A stretch of DNA of 64,000 nt from Malachius bipustulatus (GCA_910589415.1 OU342634.1:16179144-16243143), one strand, 5' to 3'; shown: positions 46,878 to 59,869, counted from the stretch's first letter. Translations and numbers: made by a program. The notes: generated by a model not told the origin, from the sequence alone.

Positions 46878-48913
46878 CCCAGGTAGCACACTGTCGTCCT
46901 AATGACGTCAATTTTAAGTCATTATTGGTCTGCGACGTCATTTGTCCAAATTAGGACGTCCAAATGACGTCACATTTTATGACGTCAATTCGACGTCTAT
47001 AAATTAACGTCAATGTGACGACAATATTAGGTCATATCTATGACACATATTTGATATTTCTTAGTTCTATAAAAAGTCCAATTTTATTTTATTTCGTAAA
47101 AATTATGGTCAATAATATGTACCTATGTTTTATTTACTTATAAAATCTTCAAAGCTCTTATTTACAAAAAAATTGTTTCAGCGTTCACGTATCATCAGAA
47201 TTATTTTGCGTAGATGCAATGACCGTCATCGACATCTAATAAATGCTAATATTAAAAATCCACCCCGTCATTTTCCAATTTCCATCATTTCACAATCGCA
47301 CCACTATTCGCTCTCTCGCTCGCTCAGGGTTGGTGCTAATTAGTTCATCACTCTCATCGATGCTCGGTTTTAATCGCATAATGGAGGTCGGTTGACGACA
47401 GCGCAACGCAAGCGACCAGCGTTGCCAGACGTAACATATAATATGGAATATTGTAACAATTTAAAGATTTCCATGAATTTCAAGATTTTTTTAATAAATA
47501 ATATGTAACAAAATCATCAACGTTCCTGATTCATAAGTACATTATAAATAGTTTTTTTTAAGTAGGTAGGTAACAACCTCTCTTTCAATAACAAAGAAAG
47601 AGAAAACATTTTTCTAAATTTTTTGAAATACAAAAACAATTTCCAGTTTTCAAAGTCACATCAAATTTTAGTTTATGCTGAGTTTATTTTATTTTTATTG
47701 TAACATCATTTTCTGATCAATCTAATATCGACAATCCGGGAACCATAGTTTCTTTTCTTCTATAATATGGCAACCCTGAACAGGTACAAGACCGTTACCG
47801 TTAGGCAATACCATCACCACGGCACGTTAGGCACGGGGGGTAGTTAGTAGCGACTCCGACGTCCGACTCCAGCCAGCAGCCAGATCGCCTTTATACTTTA
47901 TTGTTTGACTTTTGATTTGAATGTTTTGTTTTTGTGTTCTCGTTAACTGTCACCTCTCAGATCGTCAGCAGAAGAACTTATTTGTGGTGATTGGTGTTAT
48001 TAATTTTACTGTTATTGCATGGTTAGACATTCGTCTTTCAAAAATCTGTTTTTTACACAGGACACAGCAAGCTAAGGTAAGCTTTAAATAATAGGCAATA
48101 ATCGAGGTAGGTAATAATATTAGTTATAATAGCAGATTCAAATGGGAAAATTACTTTTGTAATGCAAAATTATTTGTTTTAGACGTAAGCATGGAGGGTA
48201 ACCTTAATTAGGACTATCTAACAAAAAATAATTAACATTTGATGTGAACCGAACTTACTAATAAAGATCAAGTAGGTACCTACGTAGGTATTTGTTGATT
48301 CTTATTTCTTACGATACGAGAGATCACCTGCCATAAAAGATAGTAAATCATCTAATACTAATAATATTCTAGGCGAACATTTCTTGGCTAATACAAACTC
48401 AAATATACTTTTTTTTTGCAGTAAACAATAAGAACAACAAAAGGAGAACCTTTGTGTTAATCGAATGTTCCCCGTCAGAAAGTGGAGGCTTATCAATATT
48501 AAGGGATGACTGGGTAACACCAAGAAAAACCCAGATGTTTGAAAGTAGAAATATTATGTTACTATTGTTTTTTTTTGTACTGTATAGATACTGTAATCAC
48601 CTATTAAATAAATTCTGTTGATACCTATGAGTCGAATTATTATTTCCTATATGTATAGTCATGTCAGTCACATTGACGTCATTTCTGACGTCTTTTTACG
48701 TCACATTTGACGTCTTTTAACGTCATGTCTTGACGTCATATTTGACGTCTTCTAACGTCATGTTTTGACGTCATTTTACGTCAGATACTGACGTCATTTG
48801 GCTGTGACATAATGACGTCAGTTTTTGATCATCTGGACGTCATAATAAATGGACTAATGACGTAAGTACTGTCGAAAAAATGACGTCAAATTAACGTCAC
48901 TGTGCTGCCTGGG
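46878..48913. mobile_element. DNA transposon, 2,036 bp, with TGACGTCA subterminal arrays
   Basis: Terminal inverted repeats CCCAGGTAGCACACTG and CCCAGGCAGCACAGTG (right end shown as complement) lie between CA duplications (46876-46877, 48914-48915). Excision on paper restores the RTE reading V-W-S-Q-L-Q-Y-G, so the insertion is precise. About 130 bp inside the left end and 245 bp inside the right end hold at least 16 GACGTC sites, about nine of them full TGACGTCA. The interior has a GC-richer promoter-like part (47770-47890), a donor at 48077, an acceptor at 48421 and an AATAAA at 48607, but no full transposase. It is non-autonomous; superfamily undecided (2-bp duplication and subterminal repeats recall CACTA-like elements). 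Confidence 0.85.
48422..48621 (+). CDS. Terminal exon remnant inside the DNA transposon
   Basis: After the acceptor TTTTTTTTGCAG an open frame of 65 codons (from 48424) reads K-R-R-T-F-V-L-I-E-C, then G-L-S-I-L-R-D-D-W-V-T-P-R-K-T-Q-M-F, and ends at TGA 48619-48621. The pattern of a short beta-rich start followed by W-V...K-T is reminiscent of N-termini of transposon-borne DUF4806-type proteins, but this is recalled resemblance only. The poly(A) signal overlaps the end. Joined to the upstream donor at 48077 the frame meets a stop, so the product is not made in this copy. Confidence 0.3.
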
Positions 48914-49194
48914 CAGCTACAATACGGGGTAGAAACATGGACACTAAAAGCGCAATCAATAAAAAGATTGGAGGCATTTGAAATGTGGCTTTACAGGTGT
49001 ATGCTTAAAATTCCTTGGACTGCTAGGGTCACAAACGAAGAAGTGTTAGCACGTATTGGAAAAAATCCTGGCTGAGGAATATCAGAGACTGGACTAACCT
49101 CAGTGTAGAACAAATATTTCACGTTGCAAGGGATAGGGAAGCGTTTAAAGAAGTGATCGCCAACCTTCGATAAAGAAGACGGCTATGAAGAAGA

Positions 49195-51890
49195 AAGATG
49201 TGAGAACACAAACAAGTCACAGTGGGTCTTTGCTTTAGACTAACAGCGGCCTTAAACTTGATTATGGAATTGTTCATTTATCTTTTTTTTTTCTTCTTAT
49301 TTTGGTTATTTGTGTTGTGTTTAAATATGACAAAACAATTCTATTTAACTAGTGCGATTTTTTTTTTTGTAATTAATCAGTTATCACATAATGCCGCATC
49401 TACGCAGATGGCTTTTTCATACCCAATTTCCGCACAATATCACCAATCTCTTCCATATTATTTCCTCGGTGGTCTGATATCATGGACTTTTGTTGGCCAA
49501 ATCCGTCGTAGGTAGTCACCATAGGCACCATGATCGGACAGCCTGGACCCTTTTCATCAAAGCCTCCCTGGAGTTATTTAAACCAATGTCTGATTGTTTC
49601 CCAGAAACAGTTAGCCAGGATATTCACTCTTTACACTGTTGCAATAACGTCTCTTTAATCTTCTTGTTCACCCAGTCAACGAAAAAGTTGCGGATCACTT
49701 TCAATTCAACAGCTGCCAAAACAAGACTGCTAAAAAAAATTGATAGCATCCTCCAAATCATGAAAGTATTAATTCAAAATATATTATATTTTGACTTATC
49801 ATAATACCCAGCGATAAAGTCTATTATATAAATTGTAAAGAGAATCGGAGTAGTAACTGATGACTGGGGTGGTCAATTATCTGTAGAAGAACTCCGAACC
49901 CTAACCACCCCCTTTCCCCAATAAAATTGCATACTTCCTCAGATGATAGAAAAACTGCAAAAAAAATTGCAAGATATTTCCTCTTGCACTGAAAAACTGA
50001 AACAAGCTTACCTACTTCAATGACTCTATAACTAAACCTTTCGAAAAATATAGTTCTTCCTCTGCATAAGAACTCAATAAAGATTCTAGTGCGTCTTCTG
50101 TTTGAGGAGAATTTGTTCTCTTATTTTTTTTACATTAGAGATAAGTGGTACTACTTAAATATGGTCTGGTGAATAAAGGGCTGTTCACTATATGGCTCTG
50201 AAATCTAAACCTTCGCAACATTTCTATGACGAGGCATTCTCTAGCAAAAATCAACATTCAAGTTCTTCTGAAAAAAAGCATCAATCAGAGAAAATTATAC
50301 TTCTCGGCTGAACCTACCTAAAAACTTGAGGCTAGAACTTTTTCAGCAGATTTTGGAACATGAAACTCCTAAAGGCTCTTGTTCTTCAAAACGGGCTCCT
50401 TTCTAAACAGCATTCAGGATTTGGATACCAATTTGAACAATTTTTTCATATCTAAATTACGGACTCCTTTATTATAAAATGTTCAGTGTCTCGAGGTTCT
50501 AATAATGGCCATCGAGATTTTCTGTCGTAGGAACACAAATTGGTCCTTATCATCGTCATTTTACCTATAAGGATGCAGTTCATGCAGTTTTTCGAGATTG
50601 CATATGGGGACTCATGTCACGTTTCTAATCCAAGTTCATCTAAAAAAATTCTTAAGTATCAGTAATAAGTCTTATGATAGTCCTTTAAAAACAACTTGTA
50701 ACGTTGAATATTTAGCACGTTATATCGATTTTTCTACTTAGTTTATTCAGGAGAGCGGAAGTGCTTAAAACGGAAGTTCATGGTTGCCATTTCATTTCCG
50801 ATACGTCGGAATAGAGGAAACCCTAAAAGAAACACGCCGCTTCCTTAGAAATATACATATGTATATGTCGTGTCATTATAGGAAGGGGTTTTGCCTTGCA
50901 AGACAGGATCTCAAGTGTGACACAATCGCATTAATCAAGCTCTAAATCTATTAAGTGACGAGTTGAATAAAATTACACGAGGAATGAACGAAGATTCTTG
51001 AAATTTGCAACTCTTATTAATGGATTCTACTCAATTTTTTTCTTGTTCTTTTGAGAGTTGCCGCAGCAGTATTCACAGGGCGGGTAAGTTCTTTTGTCCA
51101 TGTATGAACACCCACATACTTCATACTGTTGAGTGTTCAGTGTAAAATAAGCTGACATCCTACAGAATACATTGACCTCGAGCCGGACCTGAGGGCGGAA
51201 CTTGTATCTAGTATGGTACATAATATATTAGAAGATGTGTTATTAACATACCTATTAGACTGGGCTATTAGCAGCAATAAACTCTAGTGCAATGTCAAGT
51301 AGCGCGTTTTATTAGTTTTGATTGACATTAAAGATGTTATCAATTTATACAATATTTTAATGGGAAGATTGCAAATTGTAAATTATTCAAAAGTGCTAAA
51401 TCTATTCCGCTTTGTTTTACGTTTTTAATGATTTTTAATGTGGTTTTAGCATTGATTACCATTAATAAAGACTGTTGATGTATGAATGGAACTGTGTAAG
51501 GAATCTAAAAACTATTTTTTACGATTAGTTTGTGCTTATTAAGCTTTTTGAGAATTTGAGAACTGAGACTCTTTGTTTTTCTGAGACTAAAAATTTTGCA
51601 TTCAAAATACCTACTTTTTGCTTGATTTTGCCACTAATTTTTGAAATAGAATTTTGCACAGTTTTTAGAGTAAAAAAATATTTTAAAGGCCGCTAATGTT
51701 AGTAGGATTGCAAGATTGACATCCTTGGAGCAATTGTATACGGAGTCTTCACCCCCCCCCACGCCCCCCCCCCAACATCCGATTCATATTCTGCTTCGAC
51801 TTTCAAAGCTCCTTCTCTTAATAATTGAACAAATTTAACTCAAACACCTCTCACTCTGGTCAAATCGAGAGTCAAACGAAAACTTGCGGA
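49195..51890. other. AT-rich stretch, no gene recognised
   Basis: Includes frames of 97 and 104 codons (49222-49515, 49490-49804) with no recognisable domain. C-runs begin at 51752. Confidence 0.45.
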
Positions 51891-51899
51891 ATGATCAAA

Positions 51900-52025
51900 A
51901 TTATCCTGTTCTGTCGGCATTCAAGGGATTGAGAAAACAGACTCAGTAGCAAAAAGAACCTTCACCTAGTGACCTCCAGTCTCAATATCACCCAGATTCA
52001 TTCAATTAAGACCAAAATAAAATGA
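51900..52025 (+). pseudogene. LINE RNase H fragment
   Basis: The frame reads V-G-I-Q-G-I-E-K-T-D-S-V-A-K-R-T, then after a shift T-Q-I-H, matching the fragment at 7535-7690. Only about 120 bp remain, so it is a relic. Confidence 0.6.
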
Positions 52026-52654
52026 AATTAAAAAACTTAAATTAATGTAAAAAAAATATAAAAACTAAGAAGACTAAGAATTAAAAAAGAAGAGTAACAG
52101 CTGCAGCAGAATGTTGGAATGTTGTTGTAGAGGATTCAGCAAGATAACATACGGAAGAAGTCAGAAAGATACCAGCAGTGAATACCGAGAAAGGTATAGA
52201 GAGAAAAGCGAATACCTTGCAGATTGTATTATTGAAGAATAAAATGCACAATCATGCTTTTCAATGATGTAGGTACAGTAGTTGTTTTGCTAATAAAATA
52301 ATTCCACCTAACTTGCAAAACTTTGAAACGTGAATCGTCATTATGGTGCAACTTACACAAGTGTACTAAATTTGACCGACAATAATAGTTTTATATGTGA
52401 AACAACTGTTACATCATCGAAATAATCACGGCCACAAAAAATGTAATTAATAAAATAAATGAATGACCAAATGAAGCACCTAAAATTGACAGCAAGAAAT
52501 AACAAAGAGGTGACTTCCGGTATACATGTATGAGTATAGCCGAAAACTGAAAGCGACTAAAAATATCTTGGGCATGTAAAATACTACGACCAGGTATAAT
52601 ATTTAGTCATTTATAAATTTTCATAAATTTAAATTTTTCTCAAAAACGTCATTC

Positions 52655-53540
52655 ACACTACAATACAATACAATACAAATTTCTTTATTTTACTATGAAT
52701 TACAACAGTCATTGCTCAGTACAACAGAAGTGGTAGGTGAAACGGAAAGCTATGACTTTATCCTGATTTTTGTGGATCGGTTTGAGAAGTGAGAAGACGT
52801 ATACAAAGTAGGCAGGGTAAGAAGTTCAAGGAAGAAGCCTTAAATGACCTCTGCAGGACTGCTGAACGGATAAATCTGCCAGGATTCTAATCGCTCTCTT
52901 AAAAAAAAAGAAACCTTTCGGAGAGGTCTCTAAGACCCCCCCCCCACCCCCCCAGACAGCCAGACCGTAGGACATGTGACCAACAGTCATCTGTGTGAGC
53001 TGACCAGCTCTGATCTTGGTCGATGTGAAAGCCTGCAAACTTCACGACACTCGTCGGCCTGATCAGGACAATATCGGTGGGTATAGAGGGTTAAGGAGGA
53101 AGACGTGATCGGCCAAAATTAAATCAACTCAGTTTTGTCTCAGTTTAATTTTAGTTTATTGTCCCTGAGTCATAGAGATGCTCTCTTCAAAGGAAGATGA
53201 ACGGTATTTATCAGACCAGGAGGGTGGCTTGGTTGAATCTTAATAACAATTGTTGTTGAACACTATCCCGTGACACCCCAGAGGAGATCTGGGCAAAAAG
53301 TGTAAAAAAAAACTGATCGCACAGCTGGTAAACCAAGAAAGGGGAAATCCATGGACTCCGACATTCTCCAGTTTCTGAATGAGACACTCGTGGCACTCAC
53401 TATCGAAGGCCTTGAAGAGATCCAAAAGCTATCTATCCCTCAATGCACACTCCCATCTCAATGCCCTTATCCCGACAACGATTTTGATAACATTTTGCAG
53501 AATCACCCTGAAGAAACTCGATTTTTTGGGTAAATATAAA
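52655..53540 (-). pseudogene. Jockey/CR1-like LINE fragment, minus strand
   Basis: On the minus strand: L-D-L-F-K-A-F-D-S (about 53425), H-E-C-L-I-Q-K-L-E-N-V-G-V, S-W-F-T-S (RT motif A region), then S-P-L-G-C-H-G, and after lost sequence H-M-S-Y-G-L-A-V-W-G (about 52975) with K-R-A-I-R-I-L-A-D-L (about 52905). The 3' end at 52660-52680 is a TATTG/CAATA tandem tail. Motif C (the F-A-D-D box) is missing, so the element carries an internal deletion. C-runs of 10 and 7 bases near 52936-52953 sit in the gene. Confidence 0.75.
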
Positions 53541-53544
53541 TAAT

Positions 53545-55735
53545 TATTAAAAACCACTGTTTCCAAACTCAGATTTCTCCAAAATTGTACAAGTCATTGG
53601 ACGGAATTTTTGCGAGGTTAATATAATCAGGAATCCCTCAATTCCCGATCGAAAGCCTCTCTCACTCTTGTGATCTCTTAAGATTTGTGAGATTTTCATT
53701 AAAATTTATTTTAAGGACTTTACGACCCAACTGGATTGTTTTTCAGGTTTCTTAGACTTCATTTATAATAATGCACCGTCAGACGACTCAAAGAGACATT
53801 AAATTATCAACAAAAGCGATAATTTTCATAAATCTATATTACATATATTTGCATTTTAAAATACCTACCTGTAAAAAAATTACTTTTTTTACAAGTCTGT
53901 TGTCGCCTATTAAAAGCAGTTCTCGGTACCTCATTAAAATGCAGATGGAAACAATTCGTAGATATTTCTGGGTCTACTTCTCGACTTTTCAAATGAATTA
54001 AGAAGCATTTCCAGCATGTATGTTTACTAAAAAACAAGTTGATGCGGGAAGCTGGGTAGCAGGTTGGTCTGGGTTTGGTTAGTTTTAGTTATGTAGGAAG
54101 GAGGGTAGCTTTTGTGTCGTTTCCCTTTCACGAAACTAATATATTACATACAAGGGGGAGGTTGGATAGACACATGTGTGCATTGACAAAAAATATAGAT
54201 CACCGCTGGGAATTCTAGATGGGAAAAATCTGACGTGTTTGCCTCTAGTATTATTAGCTACCTACTACTCCCAAATAGTCGATAAGTCGCTAGTTTTTGT
54301 GCGTAACTTTCGCACAAAGTTGAAGTTTTTTTTATTGTTAAACTTGGGTAAAATATGTTGATATGTACCTATACCTATATGTACTATATGTAAAATAAAA
54401 AATGAATGGGAATAGCAGAGATAGAATTAAATGAACTAACTAACTATATATGCATGATCTACCTGTACCTGTTGGAGTGGGCGCTACTTTTAAAGTCCGA
54501 CGACTGTTGCAGTCTCTTATAATAATAGGGACTTACACAAAGGGCTACCCAAGAGCTAGTGAATAACATTCATCTCACCACACATTGAAACACATTAAAT
54601 GACATATATGTAGTTCTATAAAACATATTTGCTTGCGTCGCTTTTCTAAAAGGACAAAGAGGGATATTCTTCTCGGAAATACTTAAGAAACGGAAGGTGG
54701 TTCTTTTTTCAGGTATTGTGGCTGCAATAATGAAAGCTGAACTTATAGTCTCAAACAGAGGAATATAAATCAGCGGGGCAGTCTTTTAAAAGAAACTGGT
54801 CCTTGATGGTTGAAGAGCTCGAATTATTATTGTGGTCGTGGTCAGAACTGAGAAAATAATCTTTTAGAGCTTTATTTCTGATTTAAGAATGCATCCGATG
54901 GATAAGTATTTCTTTCTGTAATATATAACATATAACTCGAGAGCAAGATACTTGAAATACCTTGGCAGAAGTTCAAAATTCCGTTTCCTTCCTGCTTTTA
55001 TACATAGACTCCGAGTAGACTTACTAGAGCTTGGATATTCGAATCAAAAACAAGTCGGTTCTATGTATATGAATCACAAATTTAATAATACCAGTGGTAG
55101 ATGCGTGGTGCGTGAATGAACAACAAATTCAAAAATAGAAGAAACCGGTTTAATTTTGTCTAACATTTACAATAAATTAGTGGAGAATTTTTGCTATGAT
55201 GCGTATAGTGCAATTTTTTTTGTAATTCACTTGCATTTTTAAAGCTGGACGAGTTATTTAGAAACAAATGGATTTAAGACTTCCTATAGTCGTAGAAAAA
55301 ATCAATTTTTCCTACCTACCTATCAGAAGTGGGATCTGCTCTTCATGTGCTTTGCTCAGAGTGTTCTGAATGGTTCAAGTGTCCTTATGTAAATTACCAA
55401 TTATTTTATTTGGTATTTTTCTACCCATACCTGACTTAAAAAGTAGGAGAGACTATACAGACCTTTTACAATGGCGGGAAAAGGGATTAAGTGAAAGCGA
55501 GTTGTCGCTGAATCAATACCCGACAAATTCCTGAGCCGACTGAGATATATTTCGCGTTATCAAAACTAAGAGGTCTTACAGAGACCTTCATACCGTTTCT
55601 TTCTTCTCCTTCTTTCTTTCATAACCCATTTTTGGATAAGTCTCCACTTGAATTTTTACCATCAGAATAACGCCCCCCACCCCCTTATTCAGGTTACTTC
55701 CGTTTGTTTTTTTTTTGCTGGAAATTGATAGTCTA
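53545..55735. other. AT-rich stretch, no gene recognised
   Basis: Short frames on both strands at 53771-54037 overlap each other; neither shows a known domain. Confidence 0.45.
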
Positions 55736-55740
55736 ATCGT

Positions 55741-57105
55741 TTCTAGGGTCCGTCAGAAAGTACTTTAGAGGTGACTTATCAGTGGTGCGAGAGGGGCACA
55801 TGTCAGTCAACCCTGGCAAAATTCTCATAGTACGCCACCAACTTTTCGGCAAGAAACCATTAATTCCATTTGTAGAGAAAACTAAGTACCTAACTAGGAG
55901 TAATGCTGGATAAAAAGTTTACTTGCAACTCCCATCATCTGGAAAAAGTAATAGATACATAGAGCCAAATTGTCCTTGTAGACGTGTAAAAGAATCTGTG
56001 GGAAAAACATGGTGAATCGGACACAAACAAATATACTGGCTTTACGGTAACGGTCGTCAGACCTATGATTGTGTATGTGGCAGTACCTCTTCGTGGTCAA
56101 AAAGCCAGCAGTACCATGGCCAAAGTAATGCTCTCTAGCATACAGAGACAAGCTTGTCTGGCGATCTGTGGTGGGTGATAGTAACACCACACCGTCGGTG
56201 GCTATGGAAATCCTACTGGACTTATCACTTCTCCATATTTATTTCGAGAGAGAGAGGCCAGATGAACTACATTTAGAATTCTACGCCAATTAACTTGGAA
56301 CGAACCAGGGTTACTGGATGCCATAAAAAGTCACAGTCTACTGTGTATGGCCTCGGACATAATGTCAAAGACCATCATAAACCGCTCTACTTATAAGGTC
56401 ATTCTCGGGGAAGATACGTGTGGGAGGACAACAGAAATAAACTCCTAACAGCAGATTTCAGATTGTTCACCGATGGATTTAAGACATCCACAGGAACTGG
56501 AACTGGAGTGTGTAGCTCTGGCTCGAAGAAAAGTCTTCCCGAGACTGGGGCTTCACGCAAGAACTTTCCAGGCCGAAATCTATGCCATAGAGCTTTGTGC
56601 GCAGATTCAGGAAAATATGCTTCAGCCACTGCAAGTCCAAGTTGGTGTGTAACTGTCAGTTAATTTTGAATGTCCTAGCAAAGAGCAACGAAGTAACTCT
56701 GGTCTGGATTCCGGGCCATGCTGGATATGAGAGAACTCTCTACCGACTCCCTGGTCAGGAAAGGTACCGAATCAGAATTTATCGGACCAGAACCATAATT
56801 TGACATATCACCGGTTATTGCCAAAACAACCATACGAAACTAGGCTCAGAGGCCAGCACTGGCAACATTTATCAAGATTGGACCATTCAGGGCAGGTCAG
56901 GTCGTAAAAAATAACCAAAGAATTATTATTGGAGCTTAACAGAAAAAAACTGAAAGCCTTAGTAGGCCTATACCTATACTGGGCACTGCAAGCTGAATTA
57001 TCATCTGCACAGGATGGGTTTAGCGAACAGCCCTGAATGCCGTCTATGTTTTTAGAAGATGACGAAACATCCGCAGTTCACTCTACTCTTAAGGAAGTTT
57101 TCTTG
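55741..57105 (+). pseudogene. Decayed RT-RNase H LINE, relative of the 16.9 kb copy
   Basis: Plus-strand blocks in order: M-S-V-N-P (55800), I-P-F-V-E-K-T-K-Y-L (55865), S-S-I-Q-R-Q-A-C-L-A-I-C-G-G (56137), RNase H start F-R-L-F-T-D-G-F-K-T-S-T-G-T-G (56458), F-Q-A-E-I-Y-A-I-E-L-C-A in a shifted frame (56567), L-V-W-I-P-G-H-A-G-Y-E (56698), and a C-terminal C-R-L-C-L-E-D-D-E-T-S-A (57037). The catalytic RT half is missing, and stops and shifts are frequent. Confidence 0.75.
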
Positions 57106-57136
57106 TAAAAATAGTTTGCTCTTGTTAATTTGAGAT

Positions 57137-58011
57137 TAGTATATTATGCAACGAGCTTATAATGAAGGCTATTAATACGCGAGTATGATGGTTAAGATAC
57201 GAGCCGTAGGCGAGTGTCTTAACCATCATAAGAGCGTATTAATAGCCATTATCTGCGAGTTCCATACACTATTTTTTCTACGACCCTTTTTTATTTCATA
57301 GAAAAGATTAAAAAATTATATATTTTAACAATGACCCGTGTACAATTGTGGATCATTGAGGTTAAGATAGGTTGCTATTTGTTTATGCATTTAACAAATT
57401 TTCTCTTCTCGTCGCTAAGGTTATTCTGCTGAGACATGTTTTAGTATCAAGTTTAAAGGGCACTACTCACTACTGCGTAATTTTTATTATGCGAAGTTCA
57501 AATTCCGAATTTTACGCTTCGATTTTGAGATTAATTAATAATTTTAATAACATCGACAGCCATTAATTACGATATTGTTTATCTGTGCAACGCGGGTCGC
57601 AGTGTTGCCGCTTTGAATACTATCACGGAGCTCTACGAATGATATAATACTTTATCTTCCCATCTTTACACGATATACCTACTTATCAAATTAATTAAGG
57701 TAACATAAAATCTTGATAAATTTTCTTTGAATGTTACTTATGTTCTAAATTAAATAAACGTTCAGAATTTTTTTTCAGAAATACAGAACTTATATCACAA
57801 GGCAATTTTTGTCGTGAGTATGGCAACTCTGTGACTTCGGTTGGCTTGCCGACCCGATTGTAAGCGAAAAGGAACCGATTCGATTGCAAATGCTCCTCTG
57901 CCATTGGATAGCTTGACCAGTGCTTTAATGAAAATTTGTATCTTAATGAGATCCATTAAAGCACTGGTGATTCATATTTAATATGCATATTAAAGGTTGG
58001 GAGTAGAAAAA
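57137..58011. mobile_element. Twin-hairpin element, copy B (inverted)
   Basis: Matches 34170-34999 in reverse complement, with the same hairpins near each end (57186-57232 and 57917-57970). It is about 45 bp longer, through small indels including an insertion near 57300-57350. The small ATG frame of copy A is interrupted here. Confidence 0.75.
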
Positions 58012-58014
58012 ATT

Positions 58015-59010
58015 AACTAAGATACTTGCCTCAGTTATAAATAATACATAACTAAAATAGAATAACCATAAGGCATCTCAGTTAACATTACCTGTTTTTT
58101 ATACCTTTTTTTTTGTCACAACTAACTTCGGTAGAATTGTCTTTGAATTGAAAATAAATTTTTTCACATGTAGGTACCTACACGTTATTGTTTGTACATC
58201 TAGGCCCTTCTCAGTTAATTTTCTTCCACTAATTGTTCTTTCAATTGTTTATTCTGTCTCGGTAGTAAAGACAAACGAATAATATTTCCCATGGATACTT
58301 GTGACATGAGAATGAAAATCAATGTTTAATTTAATAGAAGGTCAAATTTTTTACCCACGAATTTCTGACGAAAGCAAGTGAGACAGGATGTTGCTGGCGT
58401 TTGTTTTTGAAACAATATGCGGAAAAGGAAAGATTTAAATTCGACCTTTACTATTATTTACAGGGCACCTACCTAACGATATTCTCACGAATGTGCATTT
58501 ACAAACAATATTATCGCTGATAAAAGTTTAAAGCAACGCTTGGGCATATTTATTAACGGTCAGCGCTTAGCATCAAAAGTACTGGGAATGTAACCTTTTC
58601 GAAAAATCATTGTTTAATAAAAAATTGAAGATTGAAATTTTGAGTACAGTACCAAGATAAAAATTGTTATCATGGGGGAAAATATGTATTCTAACTCTGG
58701 GCACTTTTGCCATCGTTGTATAGGAGTTTCTTTCATAATGAAATTTCCAAAAATAATTTTATAAAATGGTTGAGAGCGACACCACTCATGCACAAACTAA
58801 CCGTCAGGATTATCATCGTGTTGAAATCTTGAACCACCCAATGCCACCTTCAGCGGTTTAAAGGTATGCATGGAAATCACATGAGCGTAGATCCGGACTA
58901 AAAGTGGGATATGGGAGAACCTCCCAATATATTTTTTCGAGTCATTTGTAAATTAATAATATTATCGTGCAGCCGAAAGACACTCCTCATTGAACCCTTT
59001 TTAAACAAAC
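58015..59010. other. No feature recognised
   Basis: AT-rich sequence without a domain-bearing frame. Confidence 0.45.
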
Positions 59011-59017
59011 TTCATGC

Positions 59018-59317
59018 CTAACCTTTCCGAGTAAGCAAGTCGAAATGATAATTTACATTCAAGTTACGTAGTTCTCTCAAAAAATCGGCGAAGAGAGTAC
59101 CATGACTGTTACCTAAAGTTATTACTATACAGGCTGAAGTCACAACCTTCACTTTCAGTTTTGGGGAGTTTGAACGCAGCCAGGGTACCCATTTAGCGCA
59201 CAGTTTTCGGTAATGCAGATATGCATTACCAAACATTACCGTTACCAAGAAAATGTCTTGTGGCATACTTTCGACCTTAGGATACGACCTTAGCACTCGC
59301 CGTACTTTTTTCCACAT
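59018..59317 (-). CDS. Unrecognised open frame of 99 codons
   Basis: Composition is more balanced than the AT-rich noise frames (about 44% GC by eye). The peptide is basic at the N-terminus (M-W-K-K-V-R-R-V-L-R) with a middle hydrophobic patch (S-A-C-I-V-I-T-L). A stop lies directly upstream of the ATG. A hairpin (TAATGCAGATATGCATTA) lies within. No domain recognised; it may be a degraded exon or chance. Confidence 0.15.
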   Translation of the reverse strand: MWKKVRRVLRSYPKVESMPQDIFLVTVMFGNAYLHYRKLCAKWVPWLRSNSPKLKVKVVTSACIVITLGNSHGTLFADFLRELRNLNVNYHFDLLTRKG

Positions 59318-59869
59318 TTATTTTAAACACCTGGGTTTTTGGTAAGCTGGATTCTCCATTTCGTGCTTGAACTCTTCCCATAATATCACTTGGTTCGACA
59401 CCCTCGCTCGTTTGCTGCCTAGAAAAAATCCGGGTCAAATTTGAGGTACCATATGGTACTTAGTCATGCGATTATGCAATAGAACCCGAAGTCGATGCGT
59501 GTACAATATGGTACATATTTATTTTGGTCATTTTTTAATTTTAATTCTATGAGAAGTCAGAAAATAAATCTGCTTATGGCAGCAGAAGTTTGTAATGCCT
59601 GCTAAATAGGATTTTTTATAACTTTCGTTAAAGAATATAATATTTGCTCTGTAACTGTGTATTGGGTATTCAAAAGTGGAATAGTGGATGGTGGATGAAG
59701 AAGAAATTAATTGTGAAATAGTCGTGTCGATGACGTTCAAAGCTCTAGTCTCTAGTTCCATATTATACTTACGAGGTTAATAATAAAATTGCAGCAGTTT
59801 TAAAAGTAATTATTTTTTATTAAGGAGATGATAATCAAACTCGAGCAAATATGTCTATGAGTCAGGATC

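Larger units (their letters stand above)
44530..49190 (+). pseudogene. RTE-like retrotransposon, interrupted twice
   Basis: Three plus-strand pieces make one element. Piece 1 (44530-45230): E-I-E-E-L, L-Y-R-R-L-K-E-I-T-G-N-T-R-K-R, P-D-E-I-P-V-E-L-I-K-I, L-M-S-H-T-L-K-I-L-L-K, Q-F-G-F-R-N-G-M-G-T-R-E-A. Piece 2 (46137-46877): D-F-Q-K-A-F-D-R-V-Q-H, F-A-D-D-T-A-I-M-A (about 46505), I-N-T-D-K-T-K-Y-M-V and K-Y-L-G-A-T. Piece 3 (48914-49190): Y-G-V-E-T-W-T-L-K-A, L-E-A-F-E-M-W-L-Y-R, I-P-W-T-A-R-V-T-N-E-E-V-L. Motif order and the W-L-Y-R/W-T-x-R-V-T-N-E-E-V-L tail fit RTE-type RTs. Frameshifts exist in each piece. The 5' endonuclease is missing. Confidence 0.8.

Noticed and set aside
48660..48905. 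Regular GACGTC repeats considered as a CRISPR array
   Set aside because: Units are only 6-10 bases with irregular spacing, lie inside a transposon end, and the DNA is eukaryotic.
53351..53533. Plus-strand 60-codon frame
   Set aside because: Antisense shadow of the minus-strand LINE RT region.
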